From positions 9,822 to 40,229 of the forward strand of contig SZWC01023408.1 in the NCBI GenBank assembly GCA_023375785.1: a DNA stretch of 30,408 bases, given 5' to 3'. Of the stretch, positions 9,279-17,535 are shown in pieces. The position numbers and the translations under genes were made by a program. This DNA is from Penium margaritaceum (taxonomy: Eukaryota > Streptophyta > Zygnematophyceae > Desmidiales > Peniaceae). Position 1 is the first letter of the stretch. Each line of letters begins with the position of its first letter. The notes below the pieces were generated by a model. It did not search any database. It was not told the origin of the DNA and was given only the letters and a program-made list of their open reading frames with translations.

Positions 9279-10975
9279 CTACGCGCTCACCGACGGTCTG
9301 GGTTGGAGGCTGCCGCCTGGGCCACGCATGTAGTGTGGCAGGGTAGGTGACGCCACTAAGTCCGTCGGGTTGATGGAGGCGGACAGGGCTGCTAGTCTGG
9401 AGGGGCCCACGGATGCAACCGGGGCTATCGGCCCGGAGGGACCAGCAGACACGACTGGGGCTGCTAGCCCGGAGGAACCGACGGACGCGACTGGGACTGT
9501 TGGCTCGGAGGGACTAGTGGACGCGACTAGAGCTGCTGGCTCGGAGGAACCAGCGGACGCGACTGGGACTGCTGGACCAAAGGGACCAGTGGACGCGAAT
9601 GGGGCTGATGGCCCGGAGGGACCAACGGATGCGACTGAGACTGCTGGCCCGGAGGGACAAGCGGACGCGACTGGGGCTGATGGCCTGGAGGGACCAACGG
9701 ACGTGATTGGGACTGCCGACGCGGAGGGATGAACGGGCGCGACTCGGGCTGCTAGCCCGGAGGGAAAAGCGAACGCGACTGCGGCTGCTAGCCTGGAGGG
9801 ACCACCGGACGAGACTGGGGCTGCTTGCCCGGAGGGACCAACGGACGCGATTGGGACTGCCGGCCCGGAGGGATCAGCGGACGTGACTGGGGCTGCTGAC
9901 CCGGAGGGACAAGTGTACACGACTGGGGGTGCTGGCCCGAAGGGACCAGCGGATGCGACTGTGGCTGCTGGCCCGGAGGGACAAGTGGACGCGACTGGGG
10001 ATACGGGCGTGGAGGAACCAGCGGACGCGACTGGGACTACTGGCCCGGAGGGACCAGCGGACGCGATTGGGGCTACTGGTCCGGAGGGACCAGCAGACGC
10101 GAATGGGACTGCCGGCTCGGAGGGACTAAGGGATGTGTCACCTAGAAGCGGTAGGACGGAGCACAGACTCACCACTCCCCCACGCGACGAGATAGACACG
10201 GACGAGCCGGAGCGAATGAGGTGGCGAGGAAACAGGTCCTCGAAGAAGAGGGCGTCCCGGAACTCAACGATGCAGTGCCGGGAGGGATCCCAGAAGGGCC
10301 ACGCTTTGGACTGACGAGAGACACCAAGGAAGGTGCAGGGACGTCTGCGAGGGGCAAGCTTACCACCCTCCTGCGGAACGGGTAGCCACACAATGGCCAC
10401 ACAGCCCCAGACGCGAGCTCGGCGGAGGTCAGCTCGCTGACTGTACCAATGCTGGTACGGTGTGGACTGGCGGGGAAAGGGACCATGGGGAATCCAGTTC
10501 CAGACCCATGTCATGTAGGCCATGGCTTAAAAAAAGAAGCCCTTAGAGAGACCGGACTCGACCCGCATGGTTCGGACGGCGTCGGCCATAGTACGGTTCC
10601 ACCGTTCGGAGACACCATTATGGGCGGGTGTGTAAGGCGCGTCGATTCATGGCAAATTCCGCGGGAGGCGAGAAAGGTCGCGGCCTCACCCAGGTACTAA
10701 CTACCGCGATCGGAGCAAAAGCGGTGGAGAGAGCGGCCGCAATCGCGCTCCGCAAGGACAAGCCAGTCCTGGATGGCGTACGCGACATCGCTCTTCTGCC
10801 GAAGGCAGAATACCCAGCGGTAGCGAGAAAAGTCGTCAGTGAGAGTGAGGACGTAGCGACCACACTTGCTGACAGACTCAGTGGGGAGAGGACCCATGAC
10901 GTCCGAATGGACAAGGTCAAGGGGGGCGAACGCACGAGAGGAAGACAAGGGATACGTGGACCGGTGCATCTTTTC
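9279..10975 (-). pseudogene. integrase core and repeat-filled linker of copia B
   Basis: The integrase core has HSDVMGP, LTDDFSRYRWVF, FCSDRGS (second catalytic Asp at 10709-10711) and NGVSERWNRT (catalytic Glu at 10605-10607). A stop at 10697-10699 and a change of frame lie between the last two, and another stop lies near 10530. The C-terminal part (MAYMTWVWNWIPHGPF onward) has the usual copia motifs HWYSQRADLR, FLGVSRQSK and W-DPSRHCIVE-RDALFFE, then runs in frame through 21 copies of a 12-residue repeat before RT. The repeat region is open for over 240 codons. Confidence 0.85.
9385..10140 (-). repeat. 36-bp coding minisatellite, 21 copies
   Basis: Twenty-one consecutive units fit a 36-bp period without any insertion or deletion from 9385 to 10140. 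The plus-strand consensus resembles GGGGCTGCTGGCCCGGAGGG followed by ACCAGCGGACGCGACT. On the minus strand each unit encodes 12 residues of the type VASAGPSGPAAP. It lies in the integrase-RT linker of element B and keeps the pol frame. Much of the plus strand is also open, giving Gly-Pro-Glu-Gly-like repeats, but with an interrupting stop near 9730, so that strand is probably a shadow. Confidence 0.92.
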
Positions 10976-11540
10976 CTGAGTGCAGTCAATGCACTCAGTT
11001 GGGCACGGGAGGGGAAAATTGTCCGGTCAAGGCCCTTGGCCAGTTGGGTGCGGAGCATGCTGTCTACGGCGGCAGAGTGGACGTGGCAGAGGCGACGGTG
11101 CAAGAGGCGAGTGTACTGAGGAGAAAGCATTCTAGTGACAAACACATGGCCTGTGGCGGCCGACGGGGAGGAGACAGAAGGAGAGGAGGAGAGGTGAGGT
11201 ACATGCCACAGGTTGCCACGGGCGGTGGCATGCAGCACAACACTGCCAGACGGACACAACGACACAGTGCCAACACCACACGAGTGCACAACGTCCATGC
11301 TCATGCGGTCAAGGGCAGTGACGGACAGAAGACTGAGCTCAAGACCAGGGACAAAGAGGACATCAATCAGAAAGACGTCACCAGAGGGACCACGGAAATG
11401 AACGACGCCAACACCATGGATAGGCAACACCTCGCCAGAGCTTGTCCGGACACCAGAAACATCACCTAGAGGACCGAGCATACTAAAGGCCTCACGATAG
11501 GCCGTAATGTGATGCGTGGCCCCGGAGTCAATGATTCAGG
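10976..11540 (-). pseudogene. protease and GAG-pre-integrase region of copia B
   Basis: The aspartic-protease motif DSGATHH is intact (DSG at 11521-11529) but is preceded by an in-frame TGA at 11536-11538 where Trp is expected (element C has FWILDSGATHH). Downstream come VLPIHGVGVVHF-GPSGDVFL, VLFVPGLELSLLSV and the GAG-pre-integrase motif YTRLLHRRLCHVHSAAVDSM. The frame then shifts near 10975-11010, before the integrase core. Confidence 0.85.
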
Positions 11541-11835
11541 TCTCTGCAGGGTCCTGGACCGGGGTCGCAAGATCACTAACAGTCACATGGCAACAAGCAA
11601 GGGACGCGAACGCGGTGGAAGGTGGTGTAAATTGAGACTGCCAATCGTCAAGCCAAGCAACGTCGTCATGGGAGGGGGTAGCAGAGACCATGAGAGACAA
11701 CATGACAGACGAGGAAACGGGGCACGGCCACAGTTCAGTCTCAGTCATGCAGGGCTTGACAAGGGAGCACGAAGTGATGCAAATCGCACTTCTCTGGGGA
11801 GGAGGGCGAGGCAGGCCGAGGTGGAGCGCGATGAA

Positions 11836-13425
11836 CTATTCCAGCTGGCGCTCACGGGAGGATTGCCCGAGAGTGTAGACGGAGTGCGGGGTGATGGCGC
11901 CAGAGCCCGGGTAGAAGGAGGACTGCGCCGACGGCAACGGCTGCGGCGCTGGTGTCAGCAGGACCGGCAAAGCAACTGGAGTGGTGGAGCTGCTGGACGA
12001 GGCGGAGGTGTCAGAGCTGGCAACAGTCACGGCGGCAGAGGCGAGACAGCGCTCGCGCTGGGGACGCATGGTGGCAATGACGTGGGCCTCATCCGTCGGT
12101 AGAGGGCACGTGTACCACCCGTGCCTAGGCTGGCCACAATTGTGGCAGACCGAGCCGCCAGCACTGGACCTGGTCGACGACTTCTGCTGCTGCTGTTGCT
12201 GACCTTTGCCTTTCTTGTTCTGACGCTTCTTATTACCTAACGAGGATGAGGTAGCTGCGGCGGTGGAGGCGACGACCACGGAGGTGACGTCAGGGGAGGC
12301 GACGATAGGGGAGGCGACGGCCTCCGTGCGTTGGAGTCGGGACTCCAGATGGGCTTCCGCAATGCGGAGGAAGAGCTCGTATGCCCAGGGCATGAGGGTG
12401 CCATGGGCTGCCATGGTAGAGAGAACGTTGTGAGGGTAGTGAACGAAGACGTTCGCATATGCTTCGGTGGCACCGTGCTTGATGGTGAGGAGCGCGGCCA
12501 AAGGGGGTGGGGCAGTGACGAAGGATGTCCTCCGCCTGCTGCCAGTAGGAGGTGACCGTCTTTGTCTCCCCCATGTGCAGGGAGTTGAACTCCTGCAGCA
12601 GGCGGCTAATCTCAGCGTCGCTGGAGAGGCGATGGGGACAAGTGAGAACTTGCCACACAACTGCAGGGTCTAGGGTGGCGCCAGCGGTGAAGTCGCCCAA
12701 GAAGGGCTCAAGGGCGAGGTGGGAAGCCGGAGGGGCGACAGGGACAAGAGCCCGGACAGCACGACCAGTGTCATACAGCAGGCCGGCCAAGGTGGCATCA
12801 TACGGGAGGGTGTAGTATGCCCATAGGCCCTCACCCTGTGCCCAGATGCGGAAGTTGAGCTCCAAGCTCCGGAACTGCTCGCCGGCCTGAAGCGGCGGCG
12901 GCAGCGTCTGAAAGTCCTTTTGCCTACGGACGACACCCAGAGTGGGGCCAAGGACGGAGGTCACTATCTGCCGCTGGCGCAGAGTCTGTTGCAGCGCCAG
13001 GTATTGCGTGGCAGCAGACACAGCTGGGCTGGCGTGCCCTCAAGGGGCGAAGGACAGAGGCGAATTGGGAGCAAAATAGAAGACTAACGGGACCAGTGTC
13101 GCGAGCTGCTGCGTCAGGGCGGCGAGCTATTGCAGAAGAGCAGCGAGGGGGTCAGGGTTGTCCCCAATGACGTCAGAGGGCTGCTGGCGCCGCTGCTCCT
13201 CCTGCCGATGCTGCTGCTACTGCTTACGCAGTTGTTGTTGCTGCTGCTGCTCTTGCTTCTCCCGCTATTCTTGCTGGTCTTCCTGCTGCTATTGCTGCTG
13301 CTGCTCTTGGTGTTGCTACTGCTTCCGCTGCTGCTGCTGGTGCTGCTGCTGTAGCCGCTGCAAGAAAGGGGGGGTGGGGGACCCCCAACAGAGGAGGACC
13401 CCTCCTTAGTGGGGCTACAAGCCAT
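11836..13425 (-). pseudogene. gag of copia B with glutamine-rich N-terminus
   Basis: The putative start is ATG 13423-13425 (MACSPTKEGSSSV). A frame with long glutamine runs spans about 13350-13180, broken by several TAG stops where CAG is expected; reaching it from the ATG needs a one-base shift at the C run near 13370-13385. The capsid-like core at 12560-13021 includes QYLALQQTLRQRQIV and LELNFRIWAQGEGLWAYY. A frameshift near 12500 leads to AYANVFVHYPHN and YELFLRIAEAHLESRLQRT. A Lys/Gln-rich basic stretch near 12180-12235 precedes a CCHC knuckle at 12106-12147 (CHNCGQPRHGWYTC), which binds genomic RNA in this family. The last frame ends near 11836. A decayed capsid and nucleocapsid gene. 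Confidence 0.85.
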
Positions 13426-13587
13426 GGTGTGATGCCCTTTGTTTTTTTTTTCTTCTCTCTATGGGGTGCTGACGTTAGCAATGACATCTGCTGAGGGCGG
13501 TGGACGTCCTGCCCACCCTTAAGATTACTTCCCCCTTCCCTTGACCCCTTGTTTGGTTTTTTTTTGTTTTTTTGTTGTGTGAGTTGA

Positions 13588-13639
13588 TGACGTCAGCGGT
13601 GATGTCAGTAGTGACGTCAGCAGCGGGATGTTGACGTCA
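13588..13639. promoter_or_regulatory. cluster of TGACGTCA palindromes in the leader of copia B
   Basis: Perfect TGACGTCA at 13588-13595, 13612-13619 and 13632-13639, and TGATGTCA (one transition away) at 13600-13607. The first three sites are spaced 12 bp apart. Related TGACGTTA lies at 13470-13477. TGACGTCA is the classical core bound by bZIP factors of the CREB/TGA type. The cluster is upstream of gag in the direction of transcription but downstream of the 5' LTR, so it would act from inside the transcribed region. Confidence 0.5.
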
Positions 13640-13978
13640 GTAGTGGCGGTTGTTAAGACCGCTGCTGCAGCTGCTGTTACTACTATTGCTGCTGTTGCTG
13701 TTTGCTGTTGCTACGCCTGCTAATGTAGTTGGTGCTGCTGTTGCTGGTGCTAGTATAGCTGTTGCTGCTGTTGCTACTGCTGCCGCTATTGCTGCTGTGG
13801 CTGCTGCTGCTGCTGCTACTACTACTGCTGCTGCTTCTGCTACTGCGGTTGCAGTTACAACAGCAGTTGCTGCTGCTGCAGACTGTTGCAGCTGCTAAGG
13901 CTATTGTAGGAGCGGTAGCGAAGCAGGTGCGGTGGGGGATTTTTTTTGCTCTTTTCTTTCCTTCTTCCTTGTCTATCA

Positions 13979-13998
13979 CAGCGGGCAGCTGCCCGCTG
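13979..13998. repeat. perfect 20-bp palindrome
   Basis: CAGCGGGCAGCTGCCCGCTG is its own reverse complement. It opens the sub-block of longer GC-rich repeats within the leader of element B. Confidence 0.8.
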
Positions 13999-14711
13999 TC
14001 AGCTGCGAGCAGCGGGCTACTGCTCGCTGGCAGCAAGCTGCTGCTTGCTGGCAGCGGGCAGCTACTCGTTGGTAATAGCGGGCTGGTGCTCATTGCTCGC
14101 TCGCTGCGGGCAGCGAGCAGCAGCCGCAGTTGCAGGCAGCTGCTCACTAGAGCTGCTGTTGCGGCTGGCTGCTACTACGGCTTGCTGCTGCGGCTGCTGG
14201 AGCCTGCTGCTGCTGCTGTACGCTGCTATAGCTACTGCTTTTCTGCTGCTGCTACTTGCTGCTGCTGTTGCGAGGTGCTGCTGCAGGCTGTTGCTGCTGC
14301 GGGTTGCTGCGGGCTGCTGCTTTGCCTGCTGCTACTGCATCTCGCAACTGTTGCTGGCTGCTGCTGCCACTGCTTGCTGCCGTTGCCTGCGGCTGCCGTC
14401 GCTGCAAGCTGCTGCTGCTGCGTGCTAGTACAAGTAACTGCACCTGGGTGACGTTGATGCGTGCGTCGTCTGCAGGTGTTGGACGCGGCCTGCCGCTCAC
14501 CTCCTCGCGTCACGTGTGGGGGTCTGTGCTGCCGAAAAAATTTCGGCAGCATTTCCCCTGGCCCAGTGACCGTGGGAAAAATCTGACGCCGCCACCAGGC
14601 GGGTCAATGCTGCCAGAAAGAAATCGAGCAGCATTTCCTTTGCACTGGCGCGTATGGGTGTTCGCTGGCGTTGTCTGGCACCTGTACGCCAGTCTTCTGC
14701 TGCTGCTGCTA

Positions 14712-14730
14712 CGCTCTGGCTGTTATACCA
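14712..14730 (-). other. degenerate primer-binding-site candidate of copia B
   Basis: The minus strand reads TGGTATAACAGCCAGAGC four bases after the presumed LTR end. Many plant copia elements use TGGTATCAGAGC, complementary to initiator tRNA-Met; the two halves TGGTAT and CAGAGC are present here but separated by six extra bases. It could be a damaged site or coincidence. Confidence 0.35.
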
Positions 14731-14734
14731 AGCT

Positions 14735-15581
14735 TGAAACCTAGGCAGAAGGTTGGGGTAGCATGCATTGTCGATGCAGGGTGCGGGCTTCCACGCTCCT
14801 TGCTTAAGTCTGCTGCCCCCTCAGTCTGCTGCTCTAGAGACCAAGTCTGGAAGCTATGGGTTTGTTACTCAGAAGTACGCGCGCCAGTGTTATCGCCAGA
14901 AAGCAGCTGAAAACTGAAAGTAAATGATTAGCAATGAAGAATGAGCAACAATGGGAGACCCCTCCAAGTTCTAGCTCCCCCCCACTAGTGTAGAACTTGT
15001 TACTCAGCTAACCAGCCAATCACAAGATAGTGCTAGACCTATTTCTGGCAGGCGGGGTTTTCTCGGTGAGCCCCGCCAGACGCCCGACAGCCCAAAACCC
15101 GGGCGTCTTCCGTTTTGCCTGAAAACTGGACCATACCATAATACCAACGCTGCAAACGTAGTCGTGCGATCAGAATCAGCTAGAAAAATAGCTACAAGAA
15201 GCTATGGCTGCATGAACCCAGGCAGTGCCTATGACAGTCAACGATGCCAAACGGGACCATACAACAGGAGAAATGGACCCTAGGCATCGCATGATGCTGC
15301 AGACGCAATGCCACAGCCAGATACAGCGCTAGGTGCATGCAGACAGGATCTGTAGTGGCAGTTACCGCCGGTGGCCCGACCACCGAGGAGGCCTGCCGAT
15401 GGAGCTGAGCGCATTGCCAGAGGAGGAGGCTCCAGCGTTGGGTGAATGGGCCTCAGCGTGCGTCGGCTCCACCGAGCGACACTCCAGTGGAGTCAAGGCT
15501 CGCCGTCAGTCATCTGCACGCCAATGTACACAAGCCGGGAGGACACAACAGAGTACAATGAGAGATGCACGGAAACCGACA
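14735..15581 (-). repeat. 5' LTR of copia B
   Basis: About 847 bp. On the minus strand it begins TGTCGGTTTCCG (family start TGTTGG) and ends CCTAGGTTTCA, giving TG...CA termini. It aligns along its whole length with 6289-7405, apart from an 18-bp extra segment near 15222 here and the duplication in the other copy. The clear divergence of the two LTRs means the insertion is not recent. Confidence 0.85.
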
Positions 15582-15583
15582 GA

Positions 15584-16226
15584 CGAAGGCCCAATGGGAC
15601 AACGTAGCCCCACCCGGGGGGATAGATGACGGTGTGTCGCATGACTGTGTCATGTTGCCAGCGTTGCACGGTTCATGCGCAAAGCCCATGTCCACGTGGA
15701 CTCTGGCAGCTTACTTCTGCCCGTTTGACGTTGCAGCCGCACGTTCCAAAGTATGGGAGAAGTTGAATGTCCGGGTTTGCATGTCGAATGTTGGCATGCA
15801 CTAACAAAGATTTCCGTCATTGAACCTGTTTGTTGTATTGGTTCGCACGGTGAACAGGTACAATTGTGTATACTTAAAGTGCTTCTAAGTCAGTCCACTT
15901 CGCTAAGTATCCACATTGTTTTAGGCCACGTTCCATCTACATGGACACCGACGACGTCCGAATGGCCCGACACATGAAAGATGGAGTACGCCCATAGGGG
16001 ACCTTGTGGCGGCTCATCGGGCATGGGTAGCATTGAAGGAGGAGTGGGACTGGTATGTAGCACACAACCGTGACTTGGGCCACGAGGAACCATCATGGGC
16101 CCAAGCTCCTGTGCCTCCAGAACGTATGGCATGGAACTTGGGAATGCGCATGCCAAGTAGTCGTCCGCCACAGTGTCCCCACCCTTGGGAGCCATGGGTA
16201 TGGACCGAGCCACCGAGTCCGTAGTG
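15584..16226 (+). CDS. hypothetical plus-strand exons in the MULE body
   Basis: The frame from 15584 to 15804 is open, with motifs such as AQWDNVAPPGGIDDG and TWTLAAYFCPFDVA, and it continues the frame left of the copia-B insertion (6211-6288). A possible intron follows: AACAG|GTACAA at 15856/15857 and TTGTTTTAG ending at 15924. A second open stretch, 16003-16224, is Trp-rich (HRAWVALKEEWDWYVAHN) and ends in TAG at 16224-16226. I recognise no family. Position and direction, convergent with the transposase, recall the second gene of MuDR, but no similarity to it can be claimed. Confidence 0.3.
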
Positions 16227-16423
16227 CCCCCTGCACATGGTACAGACGTAGGTTATTGGCCAAATCATATCCCTTTTTCCCCCTTTATGCAAGGGCATCT
16301 GACTTTCATTTTAGATTTTCATGTCCCTTATTCCCTCCAGGAACAGTGTTACTGATGAAGAATTGAGCCGTTTCCTCTCTGTTTTACCCTTATCTTTTGT
16401 GTAAAGAGCATACACTTTGACTG

Positions 16424-16558
16424 AATCATGTATGGAGTACCCATAGTCCAGTACATTGAGGCAAGTTTTGTGCAAAATCATGTATGGAGTACCCATTTTC
16501 ATGTCTGAAGCACCAAGTATCATGTGTGGACTACTCGGAATCATGTGTGGAGTACCCA
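16424..16558. repeat. four short direct repeats
   Basis: ATCATGT(A/G)TGGA followed by GTACCC or a close variant occurs near 16425, 16477, 16518 and 16540. The rest of 16227-17124 is AT-richer non-coding sequence in which I recognise nothing. Confidence 0.6.
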
Positions 16559-17124
16559 CTGTCCACGACATTGGGCATAGGCTTCTGCAAAAAGACTTGT
16601 GGACTACCCTCTTTTCATGTTTGGACTTCCCGGGATCTTGTCTGGTGTATGCACACTCCAGTGCATTGTGCCAACAATTATGCAATGCGAAGGCTAAAGT
16701 ACCCTTAATGTTGCATTAGGTCATGCACTATTCATGATATAGCACTCCCCACTGCAATGTTTATGCTTCCTTTGTAGTAATGTAATGTCTTCACCTAGTG
16801 GATGCCATAAAACGGTTTGTTGCATTCAGCCACCTTCACACATGCTTTTCCTATCATTGTGTTATACCGTTTGTGACTGGGTGACTTTTCATGTAATGTC
16901 CACTTAGGGTTGAGGAAGAATGAGACGTATACGTCACACATGTCACAAGGGGGAAGAATGAGAAAGTTACCATAAACAGTAGTGCAACTTTTTGTTTGGG
17001 GGTTAATGTGACTATTTCGGGTTGTGCAAGCATCTGCATCCACCTTAAGCACCATTACTTCACAGAAATAGCTATTACAATGCAATCAATACATTGAATG
17101 GAAAAGTCAACATGTAGGAAAGCC

Positions 17125-17433
17125 TTAGGTCCACATGAAAGACAATGGAGGCATGTCACATGAGGCAATCCACTCTTGCACGTAGACCGGCAAATTGTTC
17201 ACCCAGCGCATAACGTCGCATGCTGCACAAGGGCAGGCATCTCCACACTCTAGGGCATCATGGAATACCTCCACTGGTTGGCCCTGTGAAATCTGGATAC
17301 AATCATCCCCTTCCACATGCACAAGCAGCAATCTAAAGCGCCCCCTAACAGACAGTCCCCTTGTGGTCCTTTGGGATCTTGACCTCGAGGATGCTTGGAC
17401 AGGCACGAGTAGAATAGCCTTCTTCACCTGCAA
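17125..17433 (-). CDS. hypothetical exon or ORF downstream of the transposase
   Basis: Minus-strand open frame of about 100 codons, starting immediately at a good splice acceptor (CTGATTGCAG ending near 17433). It is basic at the start (SSRSRSQRTTRG) and Cys-rich later (ECGDACPCAACDV, then RWVNNLPVYVQEW). A donor-like GTAAGA lies near 17532, just after the transposase stop, but splicing to it would not keep this frame. It may be an alternative 3' exon, a separate MULE accessory gene or noise. Confidence 0.3.
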   Translation of the reverse strand: MQVKKAILLVPVQASSRSRSQRTTRGLSVRGRFRLLLVHVEGDDCIQISQGQPVEVFHDALECGDACPCAACDVMRWVNNLPVYVQEWIASCDMPPLSFMWT

Positions 17434-17535
17434 TCAGGGTACGGGTGAAGGTTAGTGAATACAGTACTTTGTGCAGATGCAACACAAAGTGGCAATGCAT
17501 AGGAGTCATGTGCAACACTAATGAACATCTTACCT

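Larger units (their letters stand above)
13180..14430. repeat. CTG/CAG-rich, trinucleotide-like DNA
   Basis: Two blocks, 13180-13356 and 13655-14430, are dominated by imperfect CTG/GCT units on the plus strand (CAG on the minus strand). The first is in the gag N-terminus and encodes glutamine in the presumed frame; the second is in the 5' leader of element B. Between 13979 and 14140 the units are longer, of the type GCGGGCAGCTGCTCGCTGGC. Long plus-strand Leu/Ala frames here are by-products of the repeat. Confidence 0.85.
6289..15581 (-). mobile_element. Ty1/copia retrotransposon B, complete with two LTRs, inside the MULE
   Basis: Two related LTRs (6289-7405 and 14735-15581) flank, on the minus strand, a CTG-rich leader, a glutamine-rich gag, protease, integrase, RT and RNase H in copia order. 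Coding frames contain stops and frameshifts, so it is not autonomous. A near-duplicate CGAA(A/G)G lies at both outer edges (6283-6288 and 15584-15589), an imperfect target duplication. Gag and the integrase-RT linker differ strongly from A and C, so it is a separate family. Confidence 0.88.

Noticed and set aside
9370-10314. Collagen-like Gly-Pro-Glu-Gly frames on the plus strand
   Set aside because: They are the antisense of the 36-bp repeat of element B and are interrupted; the minus strand continues the integrase frame on one side and RT on the other.
13650-14451. Long Leu/Ala-rich plus-strand frames resembling membrane proteins
   Set aside because: Direct products of CTG/GCT repeats; no start context, no domain, and the repeat lies in the leader of element B.
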